64,000 nt of DNA from JBGSTR01 sp963707135 (GCA_963707135.1 CAVPOY010000006.1:1-64000); one strand, 5' to 3'. Counted from the first letter of the stretch, positions 44,940-54,692 are shown. Translations and numbers: made by a program. The notes: generated by a model not told the origin, from the sequence alone.

Positions 44940-45165
44940 GACGCGTCCATTCCAACCTTGCTTGAGTCGCCCGGATGCCGGCCTGAAACCTGGATTCCGC
45001 TTCGTTCCATCCAGGCTGCATGGGTTCTCCCGCGCTTCCCAGCGGGTCCTGGAAGCTGGTTCAACTCTTGACGCAGCAGCTCAAGCGACTCCTGAGACCG
45101 GTGGGTCCAGCATTGCCGCACCCAAGTACTGAATTCATTAGTAATCTGGACGGATACATTAGGAA

Positions 45166-46398
45166 TCAGAAGTTCTGGAGGAAGAACGGGATCATCAGGG
45201 CATTGACCAGATCGATGAAGAACGCCGAGACCAGGGGCACGATGATGAAGGCCTGGTGGGAGGGTCCGAAGCGCTGGCTAACGGCCGCCATGTTGGCCAT
45301 CGCCGTCGGCGTGGAGCCCAGCGTCACGCCCCCGAATCCGGCCGCCACCACGGCCGCGTCATAGTTGCGCCCCATCAGTGGAAACAGGACAAAGAGGGTG
45401 ACCAGCACCGCCAGCGCGAACTGGGCCGCCAGGATGGTCAGGATCGGGGCGGCGAGATCCACCAGTGTCCAGAGCTGCATGCTCATAAGGGACATGGCGA
45501 GGAAGGCACCGAGCGAGATGTCGGCGATGAGGGCAATCGCCGGGCTGCGGGTCGGCCAGTGCGTGCCGCTGATGCGCGGCAGGCCCTTGGGCACCAGGTT
45601 GGTGATCAGGATGCCCGCGAACAGGCAGGTGACGAACAGCGGCAGCTTGAGGCCCAGTTCGGCGATCGCCGTGTTCAGCAGGTCCCCGGCAATGATGCAG
45701 AGGTGGATGGCGAGCACCGCATCGAGAAAATCCAGATGACCGATGCCCGCCTTCTTCTGCTCTTCCGACAGCCCGATGTCCTGGACCTCCGCCGCCTCGG
45801 CCGAGGGCGTAGTCAATCGATGACGGTCGATCAGTAACTTGGCGATGGGCCCGCCCATGATGCTCGCCAGGATCAGCCCAAAGGTCGCACTGGCGATGCC
45901 GATCTCCATGGCGTTCGTGATCCCGTAGGACTCGGCGATGGAAGGCGCCCAAGCGATGGTCGTGCCGTGGCCGCCGATCAGCGAGACGGTGCCGCCAATC
46001 ACGCCGACGGCCGCGGGCAGGTCGAAGAGACTGGCCACCCCGATCCCGGTGAGGTTCTGGGCGACCATGAAACCGATGGTGATACTCAGCAGTATCAGCA
46101 GCGGCCGGCCGCCGGCGAGCAAGTCCCGTGCGCTGGCGTTGATGCCGATGGTGGTAAAGAAGTAGACCAGCAGGACGTCGCGCGCGCGTAGCTCGAACTC
46201 CACCTCGATCCCGGAGGCCGCGTAGAGGATCGCGAACAGGACCGAGAACAACAGCCCGCCGGTGACGGGCTCGGGAATGCTCAGCTCGCGCAGAATGCCG
46301 ATCTTCTCGTTGAGCCGCTTGCCGACAAAAAGCACGACGATACCAATGGTGACGGCGAGAAAGGACTCGATGCGGAGGATACCGTCCAGCAGTTCCAT
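45166..46398 (-). CDS. gltS: Sodium/glutamate symporter GltS
   Basis: 410 residues, about ten membrane segments in two inverted halves. Characteristic pieces: LRELSIPEPVTGGLLFSVLF, VYFFTTIGINASARDLLAGG, GVIGGTVSLIGGHGTTIAWA (first re-entrant loop) and VVAAGFGGVTLGSTPTAMAN (second loop). It imports glutamate with sodium. It lies between the rhodanese gene and the Anbu/glutaminase pair, with the DAACS fusion nearby, giving several glutamate-related genes within 7 kb. Confidence 0.95.
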   Translation of the reverse strand: MELLDGILRIESFLAVTIGIVVLFVGKRLNEKIGILRELSIPEPVTGGLLFSVLFAILYAASGIEVEFELRARDVLLVYFFTTIGINASARDLLAGGRPLLILLSITIGFMVAQNLTGIGVASLFDLPAAVGVIGGTVSLIGGHGTTIAWAPSIAESYGITNAMEIGIASATFGLILASIMGGPIAKLLIDRHRLTTPSAEAAEVQDIGLSEEQKKAGIGHLDFLDAVLAIHLCIIAGDLLNTAIAELGLKLPLFVTCLFAGILITNLVPKGLPRISGTHWPTRSPAIALIADISLGAFLAMSLMSMQLWTLVDLAAPILTILAAQFALAVLVTLFVLFPLMGRNYDAAVVAAGFGGVTLGSTPTAMANMAAVSQRFGPSHQAFIIVPLVSAFFIDLVNALMIPFFLQNF

Positions 46399-46689
46399 GG
46401 GGACTCCCGTTGCTTCTTGCGCCGCGGCCGGGCCGCCTGCGACGACAGGCCGCCGGGCCTACGCCCGGACCGTCAAGCTCAAGGCCGGACCCTTCCGGCT
46501 CGGCACGCGGGAGCGCGGCGCTTCGATTGAAAGCCAGATAGGGTAGCTTTTTTTCGAGGGGGCCGCGAGGCTGGGTCGTCGGTGCGCACGGTGTCCCGGC
46601 GGGCGCTATACTCGGGTCCGCCGACGCCACGGTGTCCGGTTGAATAGCACGATGACCGCGGATCGCCACCTTGCCGAAGGGCTTTGGAC

Positions 46690-47482
46690 ATGACCTATTG
46701 CGTCGGACTCTTGCTCAATCAGGGCCTGGTCCTCGCCTCCGATACCCGCACCAACGCGGGGGTCGACAACGTCTCCTGCTACAGCAAGATGCATATCTTT
46801 CAGCCGGCGCCGGACCGCATCTTCGTGCTGCTCGCCGCGGGCAACCTGGCGACCACCCGCGAGCTGGTGGACCGCATCGGCCGCGATCTGGACCAGACCG
46901 CCAATCCCCGTTCCAGTCCCTACCAGCAGGCACCGGGCCCCACCCTGCTCGGGGTCAACTACCTGTTCGAGGCGGCCACCTACATCGGGCAGCTCAGCCT
47001 GGCAATCCAGAATGAGCACGGCCCCGCTCTGCGCCAGGCCGGCGCGAGCGCCGAGGCGGTCTTCATACTGGGTGGCCAGATCGCTGGCGAGGCGCCTGGC
47101 CTCTTCTTGATCTACGCGGAGGGGAACGCCATCGACGCCACCGCGGAGACCCCTTATCTGCAGATCGGCGAGAGCAAATTCGGCAAGCCGGAGCTGGACC
47201 GTTTCGCCCACCCCGGTCTGTCCCTGGAGGATGGGGCACGACTGTGCCTGGTCTCGCTCGAAAGCACTGCGCGCGCGAATCTCAGCGTTGCACCGCCGTA
47301 CGAGATCGCCCTGTGCCCGCGCGACACAATTCGGCCTGTCCCGCCGACTCAGGCTCGATTCGGATTCTCCCGACCTGGTGGCGGTGTCGCACAGCTGGGA
47401 ACAGAGCCAGAGCCACGCCTTCGCCGCCCTGCCCCGTTTCGACTGGGAGCTGGACGCCCCCGACGGCCGGCCGTCGCTGTGA
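46690..47482 (+). CDS. Anbu-type proteasome-related peptidase, frameshifted near the C-terminus
   Basis: The ATG at 46690 is preferred to that at 46684 because it puts threonine directly after Met (MTYCVGLLLNQGLVLASDTR), as required for the N-terminal nucleophile of Anbu. SYSKM-type lysine (CYSKMHIF) and AAGNLATTRELVDRIGRDL follow the family. An inserted base near 47327 breaks the frame; omitting it restores FGLSRRLRLDSDSPDLVAVS and WEQSQSHAFAALPRFDWEL and a stop at 47480-47482 (263 residues). Anbu forms lock-washer helical or dodecameric assemblies; its substrates are unknown. Glutaminase starts 22 bases downstream, and no transglutaminase/ATP-grasp partners, common near Anbu elsewhere, are present. 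Confidence 0.88.
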
Positions 47483-47504
47483 ACAAACCCCAATTGCAGG
47501 GCCG

Positions 47505-48503
47505 GTGACCACGCCGAACCGCCTTCCCTGCGTCTCCACCGGCCAGCTCCCTGACTCGGAGCTCGTGCAGTCCCTGCTGAGCGAGGCCCACGCGCGCTTC
47601 CGATCCTGCACCGAGGGCCGCAACGCCGACTATATCCCGGCTCTGGCCGAGGTCCCGAGCGATCTGTTTGGGATCTCGCTCGTCGGGGTCTCCGGCGCGG
47701 CCTACGGGGTCGGCGAAACCGAGTCTTGCTTCACCATCCAGAGCATCTCCAAGCCGTTCGTGTTCGGCCTGATCTGCCAGGCTATCGGTGAGGACGAGGC
47801 GCGGCGGCGACTCGGTGTCAATAGCACCGGCCTGCCGTTCAACTCCGTGATCGCCGTCGAGCGGCAGGGCGACGGACTGACCAACCCCATGGTGAACGCC
47901 GGGGCCATCGCCGCCACCAGTCTGGCGCCGGGCGAGACCGCCGAGGCCAAGTGGCGGTTCATCCGCGACGGACTCTCGCGATTCGCCGGTCGTGCCCTCG
48001 CCATGGATGAAGCCGTCTACCGCTCCGAGGCCGCGGCCAACCAGCGCAATGCCGGCATCGCAAGTCTGCTGAAGAGCTACGACCGCATCTACTTCGACCC
48101 CATCGAGGCAACGGATGTCTATACGCGCCAGTGCGCGCTGATCGGTCACGGCACTCGACTTGGCCGTGATGGCGGCGACCCTGGCCAACGGTGGGGTGAA
48201 CCCGGTGACCGCGGAGCCGGTCATCGATGCGAGTCCACTGCGAGCACGTGCTGGCCGTCATGGTCACCGCCGGACTCTACGAGACCTCCGGGGACTGGCT
48301 TTACGACATCGGGCTGCCCGGGAAAGAGCGGCGTCAGCGGCGGCATGATCTCGGTGGCACCTGGCAAAGGCGGCTTGGCGACCTTCGCCCCGCCGCTGGA
48401 CGAGGCCGGCAACAGCGTAAAGGGCCGGCTGACCGCCCGTTTCCTGTCGGAGCGGCTAGGACTGAACCTGTTCGCCTCCGCGCCTTCCAGTCGGCAAGCC
48501 TGA
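47505..48503 (+). CDS. glsA: Glutaminase A with three single-base insertions
   Basis: Serine-dependent glutaminase (beta-lactamase fold) converting glutamine to glutamate and ammonia. GTG start at 47505. Conserved pieces: GRNADYIPALAEV, FTIQSISKPFVFGL (SxxK catalytic motif), TNPMVNAGAIAATSL and VYTRQCAL. Then the frame breaks three times: after about 48141 (SVTALDLAVMAATLANGGVN), about 48237 (CEHVLAVMVTAGLYETSGDW) and about 48326 (SGVSGGMISVAPGKGGLA). Removing one base at each point restores a normal 331-residue glutaminase, and the three together return to the original frame. Three independent recent insertions in one gene are improbable, so sequence error should be considered first. Likely co-transcribed with the Anbu gene. 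Confidence 0.9.
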   Translation: MTTPNRLPCVSTGQLPDSELVQSLLSEAHARFRSCTEGRNADYIPALAEVPSDLFGISLVGVSGAAYGVGETESCFTIQSISKPFVFGLICQAIGEDEARRRLGVNSTGLPFNSVIAVERQGDGLTNPMVNAGAIAATSLAPGETAEAKWRFIRDGLSRFAGRALAMDEAVYRSEAAANQRNAGIASLLKSYDRIYFDPIEATDVYTRQCALIGHGTRLGRDGGDPGQRWGEPGDRGAGHRCESTASTCWPSWSPPDSTRPPGTGFTTSGCPGKSGVSGGMISVAPGKGGLATFAPPLDEAGNSVKGRLTARFLSERLGLNLFASAPSSRQA

Positions 48504-48607
48504 GCCGCCAAGCACCCACGACAAAGAGCCGAGCACCTTCGAGCGCCGGAACGCCGACGCCGATTCGTCCCGGAGCGCCGCACGAGGCGTCAGGGCATCG
48601 AGGCTGT

Positions 48608-49387
48608 TCAGGATATTTTTGGCGGGCGCGGGCGAGGCCGCGGACGTCGACGTAGGAGCATATTAAGTACGATCAAGGCCCCGACCGCGGCGGCCAGATG
48701 CTTGAGGGTGTGGCCGCTCGCCAGCTGGCCGAGCGCGAACAGGTTTCTGTCGAACGACTCCAGGATTTTTGCAATCAGGTAGGCGGCAAAAACCCAGTAG
48801 AGATCGGTGCCGCGCGTGTAGCGCGACGGATAGAGCGCCGTGAGCGCCAAAAGTATCAGAACCGCGTAGGCCTGAAGCACGCCATAGGGCAGCACGTTCC
48901 CCACCCCCGCACGCTCCGTCGCGATCCAATAGACGACCGTTCCCGCACCGACCAGGAGCATCGGCAGCAGCAGCAACAAACCCATCCGGATGCTGACGCG
49001 ATCGACGATCTGGGCCGCAATCAGCGACATGAACGCGATCGTCATCGGCAGGCGGTCCCAAAACAGGCGTTCATTGTCGGGCGCGAGGTGATAGTAGGCC
49101 GAACCCGCGGCAGTCAACCCGACCCCGATGAAAAACAGCGCATAAGGCACGCGCTCGAGACCGTGCTCGAACCCGGTGCGCGGATTGAGCGCGATGATCA
49201 ACCCGCCGGCGCCGGCGAGCAGGAAGCCAAGGTTCGAGACGACATCGAGGAAGTTTGCGATACCCAGCATGCCCCGATGGTCGGCGAACCGGTGGTACGC
49301 GGCCGACTGCGGCATGGCGGGCAGCAGGATCACCGCGGCGGCGGCGATCACGGTCAGAGCGACGATATACCAACTGCGATTCGCCAC
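48608..49387 (-). CDS. CREST-superfamily (alkaline-ceramidase-like) membrane hydrolase
   Basis: 259 residues from the GTG at 49387 (GGAAGG nine bases upstream), about seven membrane segments. Ligands of the CREST zinc site are in place: GSAYYHLAPDNERLFWDRLP (Ser, His and Asp) and LASGHTLKHLAAA (HxxxH) in the last helix. A further patch reads FLDVVSNLGFLLAGAGGLII. CREST members act on lipid amides and related bonds; substrate not deducible. Convergent with glsA. Confidence 0.75.
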   Translation of the reverse strand: MANRSWYIVALTVIAAAAVILLPAMPQSAAYHRFADHRGMLGIANFLDVVSNLGFLLAGAGGLIIALNPRTGFEHGLERVPYALFFIGVGLTAAGSAYYHLAPDNERLFWDRLPMTIAFMSLIAAQIVDRVSIRMGLLLLLPMLLVGAGTVVYWIATERAGVGNVLPYGVLQAYAVLILLALTALYPSRYTRGTDLYWVFAAYLIAKILESFDRNLFALGQLASGHTLKHLAAAVGALIVLNMLLRRRPRPRPRPPKIS

Positions 49388-49753
49388 GGTGCAAAGCCTT
49401 CCGGTGTGACTCGTCGGTCCCCCGCCAAGACGCTTGTGACGCCGCATCGGCCTTAATCAGGCAAGCGTGGGCGCGGGGCGGCACGGGGCCGGGTCTCTAC
49501 CGAGGTGCTCCACCACGGCCGCTGAGGCATGATCGCCGAGCGCCCCACCACCTTCAAGGGTCGATTTCGTGGATGGGAATGCACATCGCCTCGTTCCGAA
49601 CTTGGCGGACCGCCAGCACCCTAATCGCGGCGTGTGTGCGCGTTACACAAGAGATGCCGGACAGAGCAACGGCCGCGATCCACCGACTCGCATTGGTCGA
49701 CGCGCCACCGAATCGTGCAAGCTACGCCTTTCGCCAGAAGGGAGCACATCGCT
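49388..49753. other. No gene recognised
   Basis: About 365 bases between the divergent CREST-family gene and the next small plus-strand gene. It must contain their promoters. A short open frame at 49569 has no domain-like or signal-peptide character. Confidence 0.35.
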
Positions 49754-50041
49754 ATGAAAACGCTTATTTATAATGCCATTTTCGCTCCCGATTCCGATGT
49801 CGCTCGCGCCAATGTGTGCAAGGGGATCCGCTTCCAGCGCGGACACTACGCGGCCACCGTCCGGGGCGTCGCCCCACCCGATGATACGGTCTGCAACAAC
49901 CTCGGCGCCGGCGGGTGCCAGACCGAGCGGTTCGAGGTCAGCGGCCGCGATCCAATTCTCGCCATCGATGGCATCGTCGATACTCAGGACGCGCACAGCC
50001 TAACCATCGAAAACGGCCCGGCGTGCGGGTCGGCCAGCTGA
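49754..50041 (+). CDS. Hypothetical protein, cysteine-containing (95 aa)
   Basis: ATG after AGGGAGCACATCGCT. The product has no clear signal peptide in this frame, but contains spaced cysteines (ANVCKGIRF, TVCNNLGAGGCQTERF, GPACGSAS) and an acidic middle (VSGRDPILAIDGIVDTQDA), more like an exported than a cytosolic protein. The start may be frame-disturbed, since the two genes downstream are also frame-broken. No family recognised. Confidence 0.35.
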   Translation: MKTLIYNAIFAPDSDVARANVCKGIRFQRGHYAATVRGVAPPDDTVCNNLGAGGCQTERFEVSGRDPILAIDGIVDTQDAHSLTIENGPACGSAS

Positions 50042-50141
50042 TGCGCTCGGTCACGGACGAGTCTTTCTCGCTCTGGGTGCCGAGCCGCTGACGCCGCGGT
50101 CGGCCAATACCCCCCAATAACCACCTCTCGGAGGAGGAAGC

Positions 50142-51473
50142 ATGAACACAACCATTGACATCGCATTGAAGCGATCGGACCGCCGGCGCTTGTAGATCCC
50201 CGCGGTCGCGGTGCTGGGGCCCGTCTGCCAACTGGGTGCCGCCGAGGCCGCCGACCGGCACCTTACCTGCAGCGCCGAGCCGACGGACGACCTGATCCGA
50301 TACGGTGACCTCATCACCTGCGAGATTGGCCCAGGAAGCGATCAAGACCAGTTTCGTTTTTCAGGAACGTCCGGCGAGACGGTAATCATCCTAGCCCAGC
50401 GTTTTTCCACGGCCGACGTGACAAGTCCTGGTAGTCCATGTCTAGCCTAGAGGTGCTTCGACCCGATGGCACCGCCCTCGTGGCCAATAACTGCCTGAAT
50501 ACCCCAGGCGCGGCGACTCGGTTGGAGCCGGTGCTCGACCAGACCGGTGTGCACCGAATCGTCGTCAGGGAAAACGGGCAGAATGCGCTGATGCCCTACA
50601 ATCTGGTTCTCAACCGGGTTGGAGAGCCCGTTTCCCCAGCCGCGACACTGCTCGATCCCCGGGGCAATCCTTGAAGGTCCCGATATCCAGATCAGCCCCC
50701 GTTGGCGAGCCCGACTTCTACGCCTTCCAGGGCGAGGCCGGTGACACGATAACGGTGACCGCCACCGACATCGATCCCACCACTGCCGTCCCTCGCGTCG
50801 AGCTTCGCGGCCCGGATGGCGCGTACATCTTATGGTGCTGCAACAGCGGTGCGCCGGAGCAGTCGATCAGCCGCCGACTGACCCAGTCCGGCATCTATAG
50901 CGTGTTCGTATGGGAAGCGGGTGACGACCAGACCCTCGACTACAGGCTGACACTTACAGCTGCTCCGGCGTCTGCCCGTCGCTCGACCTGGATAAGCGCT
51001 ACATCGACACCGCCTCGATCGAGGACATGAACGGCAACGGCTCTCCCGAGTCCGTCGCCCTGTTCCAGCCGCTGAACGCCAACCCGACCCGGTTGCTGAT
51101 CAGGGACACCGACACCTGGACAAACGTCAAGAACTTCCTGGTGCTCAACGCCAGCGTCGAGCCGATCGCGCTGGCCGCGATAGGGGACAGCACCGGTGAC
51201 CTGATCTCCGAGCTCGGCATTCTGGGTATCAACCTTAACAGTGGCGCGATTGTCGTGTGGACGGTCGACCCCGTGATGGAGGACGTCAGCAGCATTCAGT
51301 ACTTTAACTCCGACTACTCCCCGCTAGGATTCAGCCGATTCGAGGACCTGAACGGCGACGGTACGCCAGACGTCGGGGTTATGGCGGTCGAGAAGGCTAC
51401 CGGGCGCACCAGACTCAAGGTCCGCGACGGTCTGACCGGCGACGTCCTGACGACTAGGATATTCCCGAAGTAG
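50142..51473 (+). pseudogene. Secreted PPC-domain/FG-GAP-like protein, interrupted by a stop and three frame changes
   Basis: Starts at an ATG after a strong GGAGGAGGAAG. An in-frame TAG follows at about 50193 within the expected signal peptide (before IPAVAVLGPVCQLGAAEAAD). Then come two pre-peptidase C-terminal (PPC)-like modules, split over frames: LITCEIGPGSDQDQFRFSG and LEVLRPDGTALVANNCLN; EPDFYAFQGEAGDTITVTAT and VELRGPDGAYILWCC. After a third shift near 50957 the last part contains calcium-binding-type repeats (DMNGNGSPES, DLNGDGTPDVGV). All shifts are compatible with single missing bases. Such proteins are surface or secreted adhesins or enzyme tails. Whether this is decay or sequence error cannot be decided here. 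Confidence 0.6.
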
Positions 51474-51482
51474 ACCCGAGGC

Positions 51483-51509
51483 GCCTCGCGGCGCAGTGCG
51501 TCGCGAGGC
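51483..51509. terminator. GC-rich hairpin after the PPC/FG-GAP gene
   Basis: Eight-base perfect stem GCCTCGCG/CGCGAGGC just after the stop at 51473. No T-run follows, so it is only a possible 3'-end structure. Confidence 0.35.
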
Positions 51510-51654
51510 CAAACATCAGAGCGAAAGCGAAAACCGGTCCCAACCGCAGGGGAGCCAAATTGTGAACACTTGCCCGTTTTCAGTCGATTCCGGGCCAAGG
51601 AGCTAATGCGCGCGATCTGCAATCGTGCACGCTTTTACCGAAACGGGGGTTCCA

Positions 51655-51982
51655 ATGAATCGCGTACTTTTCGCCTTGTTGCTGGCTGTATCGTCTACCG
51701 GTTCCGCGCTGGCCTATTCGGGCGAGCCCTTTACGGTCTGCCGCCTCGATCCCAATGGCGACAATTTTCTCGCCCTGCGTGAGGGGCCGAGCTCAAAAAT
51801 CCCGGAGGCTCGCCAAACTCGCGCCCGGGACCTTTCTGACCACCCAGGACCACCAGGACACGAATGGTTTCCGGCCCGTTACCGTTCTGAAGGGGCCAAA
51901 GGATTGGCACTCGGCCGAACCGGGCCCCACGGGTTGGGTCTATTCGAAGTATATCTGCGCCTACAGAGGCCCAGTAGGCTGA
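51655..51982 (+). CDS. Secreted bacterial SH3-like domain protein, one-base frameshift
   Basis: Signal peptide RVLFALLLAVSSTGSALA, mature start YSGEPF. The frame breaks in a run of five A near 51795; omitting one A gives LALREGPSSKSRRLAKLAPG, GFRPVTVLKGPKDWHS and GWVYSKYICAYRG with a stop at 51980-51982 (108 residues). The restored sequence has the LxLRxGPSS...GWVYSKY pattern of SH3_3 (SH3b) domains, found in cell-wall-targeted proteins. Confidence 0.65.
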
Positions 51983-52247
51983 CCCCGCGCCCGGGGGATC
52001 GGCCGCCCGGATCTCATCCCGACTTCGCGCTTGACCAGCGCATCTCCCGGTAAACGCCATCTCGTCTGAAGATCGGTGCGGGCGCGTGCCGCGCCGCTGC
52101 TTGCCGCTTTGCCATCGAAGAGTGCGCTGGCGGTAATGGTGGTCTTGTTGGAGCACCGCTGCACTGTTACCGTCACGCCCTCGTAACCCAATCGCAATAC
52201 CCGGATCTCGGGCTATCTCGTTCCCCTCCGTCACCGCTCACCACCCC

Positions 52248-54374
52248 GTGAAGAATCCCCTGTTTTCGTTCTTTTCCGCCGTTCCATTCCTTCTGCCGGC
52301 GCTCTGGCGTCTCCTGGAGTACGGGGTCACGCAGCCGCTGGGGCTTGTCTCCGACTTCGGGGTGGGCCTGTTCGTGTGGCTGCTTTTCTTGCTTCTACCC
52401 CGCTCCGCCCGTGCAGTGCTGGTGGTGCTCTGGGCGTTCTTTCAGGTTGCCGCCATCGAGTTGCATGCGGCGATGCAGCGTTTTCCCACCTGGCAGGACG
52501 TTCCGTATCTGTTCGATCCCGAGCTCGTGAGAAATACGACGGCGGGTTTCTATCTCCTGTCTCCGGCAAAGGTCGGGGCTATGGTAGTCGCGACCCTGCT
52601 GTGCATCCTTCTGCCAGCCCAGCGGCCTGGCTGGCGACGCCTGCGTTCTGGCCTGCTCGCGGGTTTGGCGCTCCTGGCGGTCCATAGTGTGCTGATCCAC
52701 CGTGTTGCCGACACCGGCGTCGCGGCACGCTACAACCCGCTTCACTGGTTCGCCGGGGACGCGATTGCCACGGTGGTCCGTCCTGCCCCGATCCCGCTGA
52801 CCGACGCTGATCTTCCCGCGGGGATGCAACGCGCCGATTTGCGTGGAACGCCGCTACTGGACAAGGGTCGGGCCAGAAACGTTCTCATCGTTGTACTAGA
52901 GGGGATACCCGGCTTGTACTATCCGGAGATCAGCCGGGCGATGGGGGTCGATACGGAGTCCCTGGTCATGACGGGACTCGTCGCCAACACCGAGCGTGCC
53001 ATGCTGATCCCGGATTTCGTAGCGCATAGCCACCAGACGATCCGCGGCCTCTACGCGCTCCTATGCGGCGATTTCAGCAAGCTGTCCCAGAAGACCCCCA
53101 AGGCGTTCGAATTGACACCGGGGTCCCAGTGGGCGGAAAACTGCCTTCCGGCCCAGCTGGCCAAGAACGGCTGGAGCACGCATTACCTACAGGGGGCGGG
53201 GCTTACCTTCATGGGCAAGGACCGGGTCATGCCGATCGTGGGTTTCCAGCACGCCCACGGCTCGGAATGGTTCACCGACCCGGATCCCTACCCCTTCGAG
53301 TGGGGGGCAAGCGATCCCGCATTCTTCGCGGGCGCTCGCCGCTATATCGCTGGACTTCAGGCCACCGGCGACCCCTGGATGCTGACCCTGCTGACCGTCG
53401 GCACCCACCAGCCCTATGCCGACGCATCGACGGAAGTCGCGGCGCGCTATTCGAGTCGGCGCGACGCCGCCGTGGCCATGCTCGATCAAGCGGTCGCCGC
53501 CTTTCTCGAGGGCATCGCCGAGGACGGCGTGCCGCGGGATACCCTGATCATCCTGACCTCCGACGAGTCCCACGGCGCGCCGATCGCCGACTGGGTGAGT
53601 AGCTGGGGAATAGGCATCGTGATGGCCCCGGAGCAGGACCGGCTACCGCGCCTGAAGGGCGGGACCTTCGGCCTGGTCGACATCAACGCATCGGTGCTCG
53701 ACTACCTGGGCTTGGCGGTGCCGCCGACCGTCATCGGCAGGAGTCTGTTCCGCGACTATTCCGAGCCGAGGGAGATGGTCTCCAGCACCTCGGGCAAGCT
53801 GCGCTGGCATACCCGCGACAACCGGCGCTACGAATGTAGCTCGGATTCCAGCCGATGCCGGGTCGGAACGGCCGACAGCCTCATCGGTTTTCCAGCGGCG
53901 CCTCTCGAGCTGGATGGGGAAGAAAGCGTCCCGCTGTTCTACGCGCGGGCGGCCCTCCTCGATGACAAGCTGCTGGCCGACGACAAACCGCGGCTGATGC
54001 GCTTTGCGGATGGCGAAATCCGACGGCTCCCGGAAAAGGTCGTCAACGAGTGGTCGGACAATCTCGTCGGCGCCCAGTATCTGGATTTTCCGGAGCGGTC
54101 AAAGACGCATGTGTCGGTGCGGATCAGGGCGGTCGAGGCTGGCGATGAGGGCATCCAGCTGAAGCTGAATCTCCGCCAGTACGAGTATCTGGTCACCGAC
54201 ATCGTCTATCCCCCGTTCCCGCTCCTGCAGAGCGGCGACGTGGCGACGATCGCGTTCGATTTCACCAACCCCAAGGCACGCCAGGCATTCTCCTTCCATC
54301 TGTTCGGCGAGGGCAAAGATGCGGCCGTAAAGATCGAGGAGTTCAACGTGACGGTCGATCGACGCGGCATCTGA
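52248..54374 (+). CDS. Membrane-anchored sulfatase-fold enzyme, LTA-synthase/phosphoethanolamine-transferase-like
   Basis: 708 residues from GTG at 52248. Four or five membrane segments fill the first ~150 residues (SFFSAVPFLLPALWRLLEYG, GVGLFVWLLFLLLPRS, AVLVVLWAFFQVAAIEL, VGAMVVATLLCILLPA). The catalytic domain from about 205 to 515 has the metal site VLIVVLEGIPGLYYP, nucleophile region FVAHSHQTIRGLYALLCGDF (threonine), TVGTHQPYAD and LIILTSDESHGAPIADW. A C-terminal ~170-residue beta-rich part is less common. Enzymes of this group transfer phosphoglycerol or phosphoethanolamine to glycans or lipids in the periplasm. Intact; stands alone upstream of tRNA-Ser. Confidence 0.82.
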   Translation: MKNPLFSFFSAVPFLLPALWRLLEYGVTQPLGLVSDFGVGLFVWLLFLLLPRSARAVLVVLWAFFQVAAIELHAAMQRFPTWQDVPYLFDPELVRNTTAGFYLLSPAKVGAMVVATLLCILLPAQRPGWRRLRSGLLAGLALLAVHSVLIHRVADTGVAARYNPLHWFAGDAIATVVRPAPIPLTDADLPAGMQRADLRGTPLLDKGRARNVLIVVLEGIPGLYYPEISRAMGVDTESLVMTGLVANTERAMLIPDFVAHSHQTIRGLYALLCGDFSKLSQKTPKAFELTPGSQWAENCLPAQLAKNGWSTHYLQGAGLTFMGKDRVMPIVGFQHAHGSEWFTDPDPYPFEWGASDPAFFAGARRYIAGLQATGDPWMLTLLTVGTHQPYADASTEVAARYSSRRDAAVAMLDQAVAAFLEGIAEDGVPRDTLIILTSDESHGAPIADWVSSWGIGIVMAPEQDRLPRLKGGTFGLVDINASVLDYLGLAVPPTVIGRSLFRDYSEPREMVSSTSGKLRWHTRDNRRYECSSDSSRCRVGTADSLIGFPAAPLELDGEESVPLFYARAALLDDKLLADDKPRLMRFADGEIRRLPEKVVNEWSDNLVGAQYLDFPERSKTHVSVRIRAVEAGDEGIQLKLNLRQYEYLVTDIVYPPFPLLQSGDVATIAFDFTNPKARQAFSFHLFGEGKDAAVKIEEFNVTVDRRGI

Positions 54375-54598
54375 CCGTCGCCACGGAGGCCGGTCGCGAG
54401 AGGGGCATCGGGGCCGGGAACTTGTATCCTCGCGCCGGCGACATCGGGATACGATCGAGCATTTTTCCCGAGGGGGCGACGGTCGGCCCGCCATTTGACA
54501 CGCTCAAGCGAACGCGTACCCGGCGAACCCATTCGGCGGAGCGGCAAACGATGCGAAACGCCCAGCGTCCTGTTCCTAACGCGACTCTAGCGGTGTAT

Positions 54599-54686
54599 TG
54601 GCGGAGAGGGTGGGATTCGAACCCACGGAGGGTTGCCCCTCAACGGTTTTCAAGACCGCCGCTTTCGGCCGCTCAGCCACCTCTCC
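54599..54686 (-). tRNA. tRNA-Ser (anticodon UGA)
   Basis: 88 bases on the minus strand including an encoded CCA. The acceptor stem pairs GGAGAGG with CCTCTCC; the anticodon loop CTTGAAA reads UGA; the long variable arm typical of class II tRNAs is present, and the T-loop reads GGTTCGAATCCC. It reads codon UCA and others of the UCN box. serS lies 1.2 kb away. Confidence 0.95.
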
Positions 54687-54692
54687 GGATTA

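Noticed and set aside
46530..46560. Intrinsic terminator before the Anbu gene (T-run in GTAGCTTTTTTTCG)
   Set aside because: Stem preceding the T-run is only about five weak pairs and no plus-strand gene ends there.
54599..54686. tRNA-Ser as an integration site
   Set aside because: No duplicated tRNA 3' end, integrase or foreign gene block adjoins it.
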